Source: Bacteroidota bacterium | Lineage (GTDB): Bacteria; Bacteroidota; Ignavibacteria; Kapaibacteriales; UBA2268 | Direction of reading: 5' to 3' | Assembly: GCA_021780815.1 (NCBI GenBank) | Contig: JAJXYC010000015.1 | Coordinates: 1 to 64,000 of the forward strand | Length of the DNA stretch: 64,000 nucleotides | In this document: positions 36,962-47,092 of the stretch, piece after piece | How positions within the stretch are numbered: the stretch's first letter is position 1 | Layout: every line of letters begins with the position of its first letter | Notes under the pieces: model-generated | Databases searched by the model: none | What the model saw: only the letters and a program-made list of their open reading frames with translations | Told to the model about the DNA's origin: nothing | Made by a program: the position numbers and the translations under genes

Positions 36962-37795
36962 ATGCAGAACATAATTTCAATTGCGAACCTTCATAAGTCA
37001 TTCAAAAACAATGAAGTTTTAAAAGGAATAAATCTTGAAGTAAAAAAAGGGGAAATTTTATCAATTGTAGGGAAATCGGGCTGTGGCAAAACCACACTTC
37101 TTCGTTGTATTAACTTTTTAGAAATCCCAGACCATGGAACAATAAATGTCAATGGTATATCAATTTCAACGGATGACTTCCCTAAAAATTATCAAAATAT
37201 AGAAAAAAATAAAGTACAAGAAACAAACAACCCGTTTAAATCTTTTTCATACCAAAATGAAATTGTAAAAAAATTTAAAAATAAGATATATCAAATTAGA
37301 GGCAATATTGGATTTTTATTTCAAGATTTGCAATTATTTCCTCATTATAATGTAATTGAAAATGTTTACAAACCACTTGTGATAATTAAAAAGATGAAAA
37401 AAGAAGAAGCAATTTTGAATGCCGAAAAAATATTATTGAAAGTCAATTTAATTAATCACAGGGATAAATATCCACACCAACTTTCAGGTGGACAAAAACA
37501 ACGAGTAGCCATAGCAAGAGCATTAGCAATGTCCCCAAAAATTATGCTTTATGATGAGCCAACTTCCGCCTTAGACCCAGAGCTTGTTCGTGAAATTGCT
37601 GATATGATTAATATGCTCGAACAAGATAAAATAACCCAAGTAATTGTATCCCACGATATTAATTTTATTAAATTAATTGCAAAACAAGTAGTCTTTATTG
37701 ATGAAGGAGAAATTGTGGAAATGGGTTTATTAGAAAAATTATTAACAAATCCAGTTGATGAACGTACCAAACATTATTTTGATATTTTTAGGTGA
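36962..37795 (+). CDS. Polar amino acid ABC transporter ATPase (GlnQ/HisP-like) with an internal insertion
   Basis: A 277-residue ATPase. Walker A is GKSGCGKTT (37-45), signature LSGGQKQRVAIARA, Walker B MLYDEPTSALDPE, and the switch histidine is in VSHDINF. Between Walker A and the Q-loop (GFLFQDLQLFPHYNVIENV) there are about 35 extra polar, Lys/Asn-rich residues (~70-108) that ordinary GlnQ-type ATPases (about 240 residues) lack. The next gene is the matching substrate-binding/permease fusion. The TGA stop overlaps an in-frame GTG of that gene. Confidence 0.9.
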   Translation: MQNIISIANLHKSFKNNEVLKGINLEVKKGEILSIVGKSGCGKTTLLRCINFLEIPDHGTINVNGISISTDDFPKNYQNIEKNKVQETNNPFKSFSYQNEIVKKFKNKIYQIRGNIGFLFQDLQLFPHYNVIENVYKPLVIIKKMKKEEAILNAEKILLKVNLINHRDKYPHQLSGGQKQRVAIARALAMSPKIMLYDEPTSALDPELVREIADMINMLEQDKITQVIVSHDINFIKLIAKQVVFIDEGEIVEMGLLEKLLTNPVDERTKHYFDIFR

Positions 37796-37800
37796 GCAAA

Positions 37801-39294
37801 ATGAGAAGTAAAATAATTTTTATTTTTATATTTTTCATAGCATATAATTTACTGTTTTCACAAGAAGAATTTCGTTGGGCGGCAGATGCAGAAGGTAATG
37901 TACCTTATATTTTTCAAGACCCAAACAATCCAAAATTACTCAAAGGATTTGAAGTAGATTTAGCAAATGCAATTGCAAAAAAAATATCAATGAAGCCTAT
38001 TTTTGTACAAAATCAATGGGATGGATTAATTCCAGGTCTTTATCGTGGAGATTATGATATTGCCATTAACGGAATTGAAATAACAGCCGATAGAAAAAAA
38101 GAAGTCCTGTTTAGCATTCCTTATTATTATACATCAGAAAAATTAGTAGTTAGAAGTAATGAGCAAAAAATTAATGGATTATCCGATTTATATGGGAAAA
38201 AAATAGGAGTATTAAAAAATTCATTAGCCGAAAGAATACTAAATACGCAAGGTGGTTTTGACGTGTTATCTTACGAAGGAGAAGTAAATGCGTTTGAAGA
38301 TGTAAAAAACAAACGTATAGATGCCGCCTTGGTAGATTTCCCTATTGCACTTTATTATACTGCTTGCAATACAGAACTCAAACAAGTTGGTCCACCTATT
38401 GGTGAAGTAATTTATGGAGCAGCTATAAGATTGCAAGACTCATCTTTGCTCGCAAAGGTCAATAACGCTTTAACTTCAATTATACAAAGTGGTGAACTAC
38501 GTTCCATTCTGGAAAAATGGAACTTGTGGAATGAAGTAATTGCCGTTCGGTTAAACGATGAGAAACCTTCCACAAATCTTCATAGTGAATTTGAAGCCTA
38601 TTTAAAATCACAACATACAGAACATAATTTTATTACAACACTTGAAAGAGATGTAACATTCTTACCTCTTTTTGCACAAGGTGCTTTAGTAACTTTAGGT
38701 ATTTCAATAGTTTCAATGGTAATTGCTATCTTTTTAGGACTTTTTTTAGCAATAATACGAATTTTTGGACCAAAGTTAATTTCATTAATTATTACTTTAT
38801 TTATAGAAATTATCAGAGGTACACCTTTATTAATCCAGCTTTATATTATTTTTTATGCAATGCCTTCAATAGGAATAAAATTTACACCATTTGTAGCGGC
38901 AATAATTGGGCTTGGAGTAAATTATGCTGCTTATGAAGCCGAAAATTACAGAGCAGGTTTGTTTGCTATTGCCAAAGGGCAAATGGAAGCTGCTATCGCA
39001 CTTGGTATGCGTCGACGTGATGCTTTAATATTCATAATTATTCCGCAAGCTTTCAGAATTGTTATTCCACCTATTACTAACGATTTTATCTCGCTTCTTA
39101 AAGATTCATCGTTGGTCTCTATGATTACTATGGTTGAACTAACAAAAGTTTATAACCAAGTTGCTTCTACTTATTTCGACTTTCTTGGAACAGGGATTAT
39201 CGTTGCCGCAATTTATTTGATTCTTGGATTACCTTTTATCCAAATTGCAAAATATTCAGAAAAACACTTTGGATTAGAAAGAAAACGAAAATAA
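37801..39294 (+). CDS. Amino acid ABC transporter: fused substrate-binding protein and permease
   Basis: One chain of about 497 residues combining two parts usually encoded separately. A signal sequence leads into a periplasmic binding-protein domain (~20-245, with FEVDLANAIAKKI and DIAINGIEITADRKK). A HisM/GlnP-type permease domain (~270-497) follows, with IIRGTPLLIQLYIIFYA and the EAA loop EAAIALGMRRRDALIFI that docks the ATPase. The ATG at 37801 is chosen; a GTG at 37792 overlaps the ATPase stop (GTGA) and is possible. The pair forms a self-contained importer. Confidence 0.9.
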   Translation: MRSKIIFIFIFFIAYNLLFSQEEFRWAADAEGNVPYIFQDPNNPKLLKGFEVDLANAIAKKISMKPIFVQNQWDGLIPGLYRGDYDIAINGIEITADRKKEVLFSIPYYYTSEKLVVRSNEQKINGLSDLYGKKIGVLKNSLAERILNTQGGFDVLSYEGEVNAFEDVKNKRIDAALVDFPIALYYTACNTELKQVGPPIGEVIYGAAIRLQDSSLLAKVNNALTSIIQSGELRSILEKWNLWNEVIAVRLNDEKPSTNLHSEFEAYLKSQHTEHNFITTLERDVTFLPLFAQGALVTLGISIVSMVIAIFLGLFLAIIRIFGPKLISLIITLFIEIIRGTPLLIQLYIIFYAMPSIGIKFTPFVAAIIGLGVNYAAYEAENYRAGLFAIAKGQMEAAIALGMRRRDALIFIIIPQAFRIVIPPITNDFISLLKDSSLVSMITMVELTKVYNQVASTYFDFLGTGIIVAAIYLILGLPFIQIAKYSEKHFGLERKRK

Positions 39295-39303
39295 ATCAAA
39301 CAA

Positions 39304-41592
39304 TCAGTATTTTACTTTTGTCAATTTAGCAAATGCTGCCATTAATTGTTTTCGTCCAACAGATTTGAAATCAACTGTTATTTTCATATTTTGACCACTA
39401 CCCATAACTCCAACAATTCTACCTTCTCCAAAATGAGAATGTTGAACTAATTCGCCCGTATGGAAAGTTTCATCTTCCAATAATTGAGAATAACTTGTAT
39501 CTCTTTCTTCATCTGGGAAGTATTTATGGTTACCAGATTTTAAATCAGAACCGGACAAAAAAGAATTACTTTTATATTGATTTTGACTATAAGAATTTGT
39601 ATTTTTTAATTTACCAATAAAATTAAGATAATCTTGATGAATTTCACTAATAAAATTAGAAGGCAACTGATTTTGATATTCACCAAAGCGTGAACGGCGA
39701 CGAGCATAAGAAAGGCATAATTTCTTTTTTGCCCTTGTAATACCAACATAAAAGAGCCTACGTTCTTCTTCTTCTTCCTCTGTCGATAATCTATTGCGGA
39801 TAATTGGGAAAAGCCCTTTTTCTAAACCTGTAATAAATACCGCAGGAAATTCTAATCCTTTTGCAGTATGCAAAGTCATTAATGCTACTCTTCCATCAAC
39901 AAAATCTTTAACGTCAAAATCAGTAAGTAAAGAAACTTGTTGTAAATAATCATTTAAACTTAAATTAGGATTTTCCCGAGCAAAACGTATAATATCATTA
40001 ATTAATTGCATTACATTGTTCCATCTGTCATTTGTTTCATCAGAATCAATCTCTTTATACATATCTAAAAGACCAGTTTCTTGAATAAAATCAGGAATAG
40101 CAGAATCCAATGCGTAATAATCCAATGCTTCTTGATATTTTTTAATTAAATCTATAAAATTTTTAACACCTAAATGCGCCCGACTTTGCAAATTTGTAAT
40201 TTCATTATGATATAAAAATGCTTCGAACAAACTAATATCCCGTGTATTTGCATATTCGATAATATGGTCTAATGATGCACGTCCAATTCCTCTTGGAGGT
40301 TCATTTAAAATGCGTAAAAGCGAAACTGAGTCGTGTGGATTAATCAACAACCGTAAATATGCAACAACATCTTTAATTTCTTTGCGTTGATAAAAAGAAA
40401 GACCACCAAATACTTGATATGGAATATTTCTCAATCTTAATGACCTTTCAAGTACTAATGATTGGGCATTTGTTCTATATAAAACTGCAATACCCTCATA
40501 ATTAAAACCATTTTCTACTAATTTTATAATTTGGTTTGCAATTTTTTCACCTTCATTATTTTCATCTTCCGCTTCAATAACATCAATTAAATCGCCTTTT
40601 TCATTTTCAGTCCAAAGTTTCTTTTTTATTTGATTTTTATTGTGTTCAATAATAGAATGAGCAACATCTAAAATATTTGATGTAGAGCGATAATTTTGTT
40701 CCAATCGTATCATTTTACACATTGGATAATCATTTTTAAAATCTAATATATTCCGAATTTCTGCTCCTCTCCAACGATAAATACTTTGTGCATCATCTCC
40801 AACAATAAAGATATTCGAATGAGCCTTTGCCAAATTATTAATAATCAAGTATTGAGGTCTATTTGTATCTTGAAACTCATCAACTAAAATATATTTAAAT
40901 TGCTTTTGGTATTTTTCAAGGACTTCTTTGTTTCCTGCTAGTAAATCCAAAGTATTTAATAGTAAATCATCAAAATCCATTGCATTGTTAGTTTTAAGTA
41001 ATTCTTGATATTTAAAATAAACTTCTGCAACATTTTTATGATATTGAGATTTAACCTCTTGCTGATATTCTTCTGGCGAAACTAAATTGTTTTTAAGTTT
41101 AGATATATATGAATGTATCTGATTCGGTTGATATTCTTTTGATTGAAGTTTTAATTCTCGTAAAATCTCTTTGACCAATGAATTTGAATCATCTTGGTCA
41201 TAAATTGAAAAATTTTTACTATAACCCAATAATTCAGATTCATATCGCAAAATTCGTGCAAAAATAGAGTGGAAAGTTCCAGCCCAAATTCTCTCAGCCA
41301 GAGAGGAACCTACAAAATTAGCAATTCTCTCTTTCATCTCACGAGCTGCTTTATTGGTAAATGTTAGTGCAAGAATTTGATATGGTTTTATGCCTTGAGT
41401 AATTAAATATGCAATTCTTGTTGTAAGAACTCGTGTTTTCCCTGAGCCTGCACCTGCAATAACTTGTACTGCACCATTAATTATTGTTGTCGCTTCAAGT
41501 TGAGGCGGATTTAATCTCTGTAAAATACTTTCAACAGATATTGAACTATTGTTTACATTATCTGTGCTATTTATATTGTTTGAATTTTCCAT
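39304..41592 (-). CDS. pcrA: UvrD/PcrA-type superfamily 1 DNA helicase
   Basis: A 762-residue 3'-5' DNA helicase of the UvrD/PcrA family. It has the Q motif LNPPQLEA, Walker A GAGSGKT, motif Ia LTFTNKAAREMKERI, the Walker B region VDEFQDTNRPQ, QNYRSTSNIL, and the C-terminal RRLFYVGITRAKK. The last ~50 residues (HSHFGEGRIVGV...ITVDF) form the Tudor-like PcrA tail that contacts RNA polymerase in known members. Length is normal. A -7-like box is 23 bp upstream. Confidence 0.93.
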   Translation of the reverse strand: MENSNNINSTDNVNNSSISVESILQRLNPPQLEATTIINGAVQVIAGAGSGKTRVLTTRIAYLITQGIKPYQILALTFTNKAAREMKERIANFVGSSLAERIWAGTFHSIFARILRYESELLGYSKNFSIYDQDDSNSLVKEILRELKLQSKEYQPNQIHSYISKLKNNLVSPEEYQQEVKSQYHKNVAEVYFKYQELLKTNNAMDFDDLLLNTLDLLAGNKEVLEKYQKQFKYILVDEFQDTNRPQYLIINNLAKAHSNIFIVGDDAQSIYRWRGAEIRNILDFKNDYPMCKMIRLEQNYRSTSNILDVAHSIIEHNKNQIKKKLWTENEKGDLIDVIEAEDENNEGEKIANQIIKLVENGFNYEGIAVLYRTNAQSLVLERSLRLRNIPYQVFGGLSFYQRKEIKDVVAYLRLLINPHDSVSLLRILNEPPRGIGRASLDHIIEYANTRDISLFEAFLYHNEITNLQSRAHLGVKNFIDLIKKYQEALDYYALDSAIPDFIQETGLLDMYKEIDSDETNDRWNNVMQLINDIIRFARENPNLSLNDYLQQVSLLTDFDVKDFVDGRVALMTLHTAKGLEFPAVFITGLEKGLFPIIRNRLSTEEEEEERRLFYVGITRAKKKLCLSYARRRSRFGEYQNQLPSNFISEIHQDYLNFIGKLKNTNSYSQNQYKSNSFLSGSDLKSGNHKYFPDEERDTSYSQLLEDETFHTGELVQHSHFGEGRIVGVMGSGQNMKITVDFKSVGRKQLMAAFAKLTKVKY

Positions 41593-41615
41593 CTAAATTA
41601 AAAAATGATTTAAAA

Positions 41616-41623
41616 CAAAATTA
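41616..41623 (-). promoter_or_regulatory. Putative -7 box (TAATTTTG) for the UvrD/PcrA gene
   Basis: TAATTTTG on the minus strand, 23 bp before the ATG. A TTG lies 21 nt further upstream, close to the preferred 19. Confidence 0.45.
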
Positions 41624-41696
41624 AATTAAAAAATATCAAAAAAACAAAAATGTTGAAAACAAATTTTTAACTGACCAAAATATTTATAATAAATAT

Positions 41697-42320
41697 TTAT
41701 TGTAAATATTTATTATACAAGATTTCGTATCCAATTGTCGTTTTGTCACCATGTCCGGGATAAACTTCATAATCATCAGGATAAATCAATAATTTCTCTT
41801 TTATTGATTTTATTAGCAATTGAAAATCCCCACTTGTAAAATCGGTCCTACCAACACTTAATTTAAATAAAGTATCACCAGTAATTATTTTTCTCTCATC
41901 TATAATTTCAATACAAATTCCTCCATCTGTATGTCCGGGAGTATGTAAAATTTTAAATGCCATATCTTCAACTTTAATTATTTCATTGTCTTCAAGATAT
42001 TTGTCTGCTTTGACACTTTCCAATTTCATAGGAAAGCCAAATGGAATATGTTCATTAGGGTTTAATAATCTAAATTCATCATTTTTATGAATACAAACAC
42101 TTGGGTTAAATTTGTCTTTATACTTGCTTAAATCAGCAATATGGTCAAAATGAGAGTGTGTTAAAATAATATATTCAAGTTGAAAGTTATTTTCCAGAAG
42201 ATAAGGCGCAACTTGATTATAAGAATCAATTGGCGCATCAAAAAGAACACATCTTTTATAAGAACTTGCTAAGTATGCCTTATTTTGCATTGGCTTACAT
42301 AAAAATTCTTTAAATTCCAT
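41697..42320 (-). CDS. Metallo-beta-lactamase fold hydrolase (glyoxalase II-like)
   Basis: A 207-residue MBL-fold hydrolase with the full metal signature THSHFDHIADL, HTPGHTDGGI, ITGDTLF and YPGHGDKTT. It matches the short glyoxalase II-like/YcbL group, which cleaves hydroxyacyl-thiol esters, although the true substrate is not evident. It lies 61 bp downstream of the MlaF-like ATPase gene. Confidence 0.88.
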   Translation of the reverse strand: MEFKEFLCKPMQNKAYLASSYKRCVLFDAPIDSYNQVAPYLLENNFQLEYIILTHSHFDHIADLSKYKDKFNPSVCIHKNDEFRLLNPNEHIPFGFPMKLESVKADKYLEDNEIIKVEDMAFKILHTPGHTDGGICIEIIDERKIITGDTLFKLSVGRTDFTSGDFQLLIKSIKEKLLIYPDDYEVYPGHGDKTTIGYEILYNKYLQ

Positions 42321-42381
42321 AATTGATAATAAATAAAATTAATAATAATTGTAATTTAACAAGCACTTCATCCCAATTAAG

Positions 42382-43155
42382 TTAACTATATCTCTCTTGA
42401 AATTCTTTAATAGCAGGAATTTCGGAAGATTTAAACTCATCAACATTTCCATCAAAGACTTTGTTTCCTTCATGCAACATCGCAACTTTATCAGCAATTT
42501 TATAGACAGAAAATAAATCATGAGTGATCACAATAGAAGTAACTTTGGTTCTTTTTTGCACAGACAAAATCAAATCATCAATTTGTTCGCTTGTAACAGG
42601 ATCTAATCCTGTCGTGGGTTCATCATAGAACAAATATTCAGGACTACCGACTAAAGCACGAGCAAGACCGACACGTTTTCGCATCCCACCAGAAAGTTCA
42701 GAAGGCATTTTGTTTTTTAATATATTCCATTCCTTCAAATAAACATTTTCAGAAACTTCATCAATATCTGGTAGAAGTTGTACTGCATTTAAAACTCGTT
42801 TAGCTTCTTTTTCAAGATATTCAAAATCTCTTTCACCTTGCTCAAATAACCTTAACACTACATTTTCAAATACATTCAAAGAATCAAATAAAGCGGCACC
42901 TTGAAAAACAAATCCCATTTTATTCCTAACTTCAAAAAGTTCTTTCCGAGTTAAATTGGGAATTTCTTTTCCATCAACAATTATACTTCCTTCATCTGGT
43001 TGCAATAATCCAACAATATTTTTGATTAAAACACTTTTCCCACTCCCTGATTTCCCTATTATACAAGTTGTTTTCCCCTGTTCAATAGTCATACTTATCT
43101 CGTGCAGAATTTGTTTTGCCCCAAAGGATTTTGATAAATTTAAAATTTTAATCAT
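42382..43155 (-). CDS. MlaF-like ABC transporter ATPase
   Basis: A 257-residue ATPase of the phospholipid/toluene-tolerance (MlaF/Ttg2A) type. Walker A is GKSGSGKSVLIKNIVGLL, then GFVFQGAALFDSLNVFENV, signature ELSGGMRKRVGLARAL and Walker B YLFYDEPTTGLDPV. The MRKR signature and the FQ-x2-ALFDS Q-loop are MlaF hallmarks. The partner permease (MlaE) and MCE protein are not adjacent, so it is a solitary subunit here. The ATG at 43153-43155 is preferred over an upstream in-frame start at 43188, because the family begins at MIKILNLSKSF. Confidence 0.88.
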   Translation of the reverse strand: MIKILNLSKSFGAKQILHEISMTIEQGKTTCIIGKSGSGKSVLIKNIVGLLQPDEGSIIVDGKEIPNLTRKELFEVRNKMGFVFQGAALFDSLNVFENVVLRLFEQGERDFEYLEKEAKRVLNAVQLLPDIDEVSENVYLKEWNILKNKMPSELSGGMRKRVGLARALVGSPEYLFYDEPTTGLDPVTSEQIDDLILSVQKRTKVTSIVITHDLFSVYKIADKVAMLHEGNKVFDGNVDEFKSSEIPAIKEFQERYS

Positions 43156-43207
43156 TAATTTTATAGCTTGCCAAAATAATAATTGCAAATTACAGAAAAA
43201 ATAAGAA

Positions 43208-44797
43208 CTATTGTGTTATTTTTAAGGTCTTAATATCTTTTGTATTAAAATCATAAATCCTAATTAGATCATTATTAGTATCTGTAATATACATCAAATT
43301 ATTATGAACAAACAAACCATTCGGTTCATCGAGCTGAGCTTCATCTGCATTTCCATCTTTTATACCTGGTTTTCCCGTACCAATTAAAGTTCTAACTTCC
43401 TTTGTTTGTGGATTTAGTAATTTAATTTTATGATTATAAGTATCTGCAATATAAATCAAATTATTATAACAATTAACACCCATACAATGTTGTAATCTTG
43501 ATTCAGGATAATATCCATCAACATCACCAAAATCAAATAATCCAGTACCAACTAATGTGGAAACTTTTCCAGTCAATAAATTAATTTCACGAATTGCACT
43601 TACTTCACTATCAGCAATATACAATTTACCATTGCAATAAGAAATTCCACTTGGTTGAGCAAAAGAAGCCATTTTTAAGTTGCCATCAACAATATTTTCA
43701 TAGCCTGTTCCTGCAAAAGGTTCAATCTTTTTGGTTTCTAAATTCATTTCCCAAATTTGATGTGGTCCTGCCATTGCAATATACAAAGTATTCCCAACAA
43801 CAACTAAATCCCAAGGACTATTCAATTCTGAATTTGTCCCAAAACCACCATTTGAATAATAATTAATTGATAGATACCCTTTCCCTGCAATTGTTTCTAC
43901 TTTTTTCTCTTTTAAATTAATTCGTCTAATTAAGTGATTATCGGTGTCCGCAATATAAATATTTTCTTCTGCTTCATCAACAGCAATTCCTTGTGGGTGA
44001 TTAAATTCAGATTCTTGGTAACTCCCGTCTTTTTTCCCAGATTTTCCATTCCCTATGGTTTCAAGTATTTTCCCATTTGCATCAACAATTAAAATTTTAT
44101 TATTGTTTGAATCGGTTATGTAAATTTTATTTGTTTTTGAAACAAAAACTTTCGCAGGAAAACGCAAATTTGAGTTTGGATTATGTCCAAATTCAAGTTC
44201 CAATTTAATTGGATTTTTATCTAATAACCCTGCTGCATTAAATTCTTCGGCTGCCTCTTTAATAAATGTATCAAATTTACCATAAACTCCTTCCCCTGAT
44301 GATTGCATAATTATTTGACCAAGAGGATTTATTAAAACCAATGTAGGCCAGGCACTTACGGCATAATCATTCCAAATTTCAAAGTTCAAATCATTAACTA
44401 CTGGATGCTTAATTTCATAACGCAAAATCGCTTTCCGAATATTATCTTGTTCTTTCTCATTCTTAAATTTTGCTGAATGAACACCAATAATAACTAATTC
44501 ATTAGGAAATTCTTCTTCAAGTTTTTTTAAATCCGGTATTATATGAATACAATTTATACAGCAATATGTCCAAAAATCAAGTAGAACAAATTTCCCTTTT
44601 AATTCTTTTAAAGTAATCGGTTTATATGTATTGAGCCATTGAAGCCCTTCTGGGAATTCAGGAGCTTTAACTAATCCTTTATATTTCATAGATATAGATT
44701 CCTCATTTTGTTTTTTTTCAGTTTGCGAACAAGAAGTTGTAACTATTAAAACTGTAATTGAAAATAAAATTATACTGCTAATTATAATTGTTTTCAT
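43208..44797 (-). CDS. Lipoprotein with thioredoxin-like domain followed by NHL repeats (NHLRC2-like)
   Basis: A 529-residue exported lipoprotein (lipobox VTTSC, Cys23). The thioredoxin/TlpA-like domain (~50-170) carries the redox motif FWTYCCINCIH (CxxC as CINC). An NHL beta-propeller follows (~200-520) with repeated FNHPQGIAVDE..., IYIADTDNHLIRRI-type blades. The domain order is that of NHLRC2-like proteins. A periplasmic or outer-membrane redox or ligand-binding role is inferred. It is divergent from the fRMsr gene. Confidence 0.87.
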   Translation of the reverse strand: MKTIIISSIILFSITVLIVTTSCSQTEKKQNEESISMKYKGLVKAPEFPEGLQWLNTYKPITLKELKGKFVLLDFWTYCCINCIHIIPDLKKLEEEFPNELVIIGVHSAKFKNEKEQDNIRKAILRYEIKHPVVNDLNFEIWNDYAVSAWPTLVLINPLGQIIMQSSGEGVYGKFDTFIKEAAEEFNAAGLLDKNPIKLELEFGHNPNSNLRFPAKVFVSKTNKIYITDSNNNKILIVDANGKILETIGNGKSGKKDGSYQESEFNHPQGIAVDEAEENIYIADTDNHLIRRINLKEKKVETIAGKGYLSINYYSNGGFGTNSELNSPWDLVVVGNTLYIAMAGPHQIWEMNLETKKIEPFAGTGYENIVDGNLKMASFAQPSGISYCNGKLYIADSEVSAIREINLLTGKVSTLVGTGLFDFGDVDGYYPESRLQHCMGVNCYNNLIYIADTYNHKIKLLNPQTKEVRTLIGTGKPGIKDGNADEAQLDEPNGLFVHNNLMYITDTNNDLIRIYDFNTKDIKTLKITQ

Positions 44798-44949
44798 TAT
44801 TTTATGTTGAAATAAAAATTAAGTTAGACAAATCTAAATTTATAGACGTTTTGAAAGTTTACTTGTTTTTTGTTAATATTAGATTGAAAAACAATTTCTT
44901 CAAAATACTTTTATTAAATTTGAAAAAATTAAAAAAAAAATTAAAAAAA

Positions 44950-45462
44950 ATGCAAAAAGATAAAAAAGAAACATATTATCAAGAGGCTGTTGATGAATTA
45001 AAGTCAATTCTTGAAGGAGAAACAGATTTAATTTTGAAAATGTCTACAATAAATTCTGTATTAAAAAATAAATTTGACTATTATTATTGGGTCGGATTTT
45101 ATATTGTGAATAAGTTAAATAATAAGAACATATTGAACGTTGGTCCATACCAAGGCACTTTTGGTTGCTTGCATATTGATTTTAATTCAGGTGTTTGCGG
45201 TCGTGCCGCAAGAGAACAACAAACACAAGTCGTTCAAAATGTTCATAACGATACCGAACATATTGCTTGTGATTCAAATAGTAATTCCGAAATTGTTTTG
45301 CCCGTTTTCAACAATCATAAAAAATTAATTGCTGTTTTTGATATTGATAGCACCGAATTATCTGCTTTTGATGAAATTGATAAAATTTATTTGGAAAAAA
45401 TTTTAACTGAACATTTTGAAAATGGCGAATCTTCTATTTATTGGAATTTGGATAATGACTAA
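44950..45462 (+). CDS. msrC: GAF-domain free methionine-(R)-sulfoxide reductase
   Basis: A 170-residue GAF protein of the fRMsr family, which reduces free Met-R-sulfoxide. YYWVGFYIV, the cysteine pair in GTFGCLHIDFNSGVCGRAA, and the catalytic HIACDSNSNSEIVLPVF match the family closely. The ATG at 44950 gives the normal length; an in-frame ATG at 44788 adds 54 low-complexity residues and overlaps the divergent gene. The stop overlaps the next gene's ATG by 8 bp. Confidence 0.9.
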   Translation: MQKDKKETYYQEAVDELKSILEGETDLILKMSTINSVLKNKFDYYYWVGFYIVNKLNNKNILNVGPYQGTFGCLHIDFNSGVCGRAAREQQTQVVQNVHNDTEHIACDSNSNSEIVLPVFNNHKKLIAVFDIDSTELSAFDEIDKIYLEKILTEHFENGESSIYWNLDND

Positions 45463-47074
45463 AAAATTTTTAAAGTTAATTGTATTAATATTCCTTTTTT
45501 CTATTTCAAAATCTTTTAGTGATGATGAACTATTTATCAAAGATATAGAAATAAATCGTTTTAACGTAGCAGATAATGAAAAACCAAATATTTCTTGGTT
45601 AGGAAAAATAATAAATTCTCTGCATATTAAAACTAAAGAATATGTAATTAAACAAGAATTACTTTTTACTGAAAATTCACAAGTTAATTTAGATATAGTT
45701 TCTGAAACTGAAAGGAATCTACGAGCATTGGGAATATTTAATAAGGTTCATATCACATTAGATTCATTAGGATTTGACGAGTATAAGGCAGTTGTAAACA
45801 CAACTGACGCTTGGTCATCAATGTTTTTACCTGTATTGAATTATGGAGGTGGCTTCGGGAATTATGGAGCAGATTTAGATGAATTCAATTTTTTAGGAAC
45901 AGGAACAAGATTAAAACTTACTGGTGAATACCGAAATGAAAGTCAAATCGGTTGGCAAGGTTCTTTTGTATTATTTAACCCAAGAATTCCTTTTACAGAT
46001 TTACAAGATTCAATTTCTTTTTTATCTAATAAAATCAGAACAACACAAACATTTATTTTACAATTCCCATTTAGAACTACTTCAACAGATTTTTCTGCTG
46101 GAATAAGTTATGCAAATACTTTTGGCAAAGATTTTTATTACCATAGCACAAACAATTACGAATTAATTAATTTGAAAAATCAATTAACAACATTGTGGTA
46201 TTCGCATGCTTGGTGGAAGAACGACCGACTTTATATTACTGGTTTATTAGGCTACAATCAAGCACAAAGAGAAAATCCATCATTTCGTCAAGCATTTGAC
46301 AATTCAGGCTATTTCCTTTTAAATTTTGCTTCTATTTCTCAATCTTATGACGTAGTAAATAAAATTAATGGATTCGTTGATGAAGATTTAATTTATGGTG
46401 GGTATGGAAGTGCATCAATTGGAAAAATTTTCCCTTTAAATTCTGATGGAGATAATTTAAATTATATATCTGGAATAGCTGAAAAATCTTTTTACAATCA
46501 ACGTTCATATTTATTTTTGCGAGTTGCAGGAGCCAGCGGATTTGATAGCAGAGTTTCTCCTAAATATACCTATCAAGAATCATTAATTACTTATTTCCAT
46601 AATTTTACAAATGGATTTTTAATTACAGGTAGATTTTCACAACAAACAGTATGGAATTGGCCTGCTTGGAGACAGTTAATTTTAGATAATGATAGCGGTG
46701 TCAGGGGAATTGAATTAAATAGTTATTCAGGCGATAATAGACTTGTTTTTAATTCAGAAATTAGATACTTCTTAGAAAATCCTGAAATTTTATTTTTTAA
46801 ATTTTCTTTGATTGCATTTTTTGATATCGGAGCTGTGTGGAATCAAAATATGCAGTTAAATGTAACTCCTTTCAGAAAAACAACTGGACTCGGCGTTCGC
46901 TTTCATTTTATTAAATCGCAAGACGCCGCTCCAATTTTCCGAGTAGATTTTCCTTATAATCCTGATACTAATAAACTGGGTGTTGTTTTCACTGCAAAGG
47001 TACTTTTCCCTTCTTTTGTCAATCATATGTTTTCTTTGCCACAGCTATTTGGAAAAGTCTTTGATTATGATTAG
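45455..47074 (+). CDS. Outer membrane beta-barrel protein with POTRA-like domain (BamA/ShlB-like)
   Basis: A 539-residue outer membrane protein. A signal peptide (~1-22) is followed by one POTRA-like segment (~35-110, ending in NLRALGIFNKVHITLDS). A C-terminal beta-barrel (~130-539) is rich in alternating aromatic strands and contains a terminal GLGVRFHF block. A single short POTRA distinguishes it from BamA (five). It may be a relative of the Omp85 superfamily that inserts or secretes proteins. The ATG at 45455 overlaps the fRMsr stop and gives a clean signal sequence. Confidence 0.72.
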   Translation: MTKKFLKLIVLIFLFSISKSFSDDELFIKDIEINRFNVADNEKPNISWLGKIINSLHIKTKEYVIKQELLFTENSQVNLDIVSETERNLRALGIFNKVHITLDSLGFDEYKAVVNTTDAWSSMFLPVLNYGGGFGNYGADLDEFNFLGTGTRLKLTGEYRNESQIGWQGSFVLFNPRIPFTDLQDSISFLSNKIRTTQTFILQFPFRTTSTDFSAGISYANTFGKDFYYHSTNNYELINLKNQLTTLWYSHAWWKNDRLYITGLLGYNQAQRENPSFRQAFDNSGYFLLNFASISQSYDVVNKINGFVDEDLIYGGYGSASIGKIFPLNSDGDNLNYISGIAEKSFYNQRSYLFLRVAGASGFDSRVSPKYTYQESLITYFHNFTNGFLITGRFSQQTVWNWPAWRQLILDNDSGVRGIELNSYSGDNRLVFNSEIRYFLENPEILFFKFSLIAFFDIGAVWNQNMQLNVTPFRKTTGLGVRFHFIKSQDAAPIFRVDFPYNPDTNKLGVVFTAKVLFPSFVNHMFSLPQLFGKVFDYD

Positions 47075-47092
47075 TTCCAATATTTTTTTATA

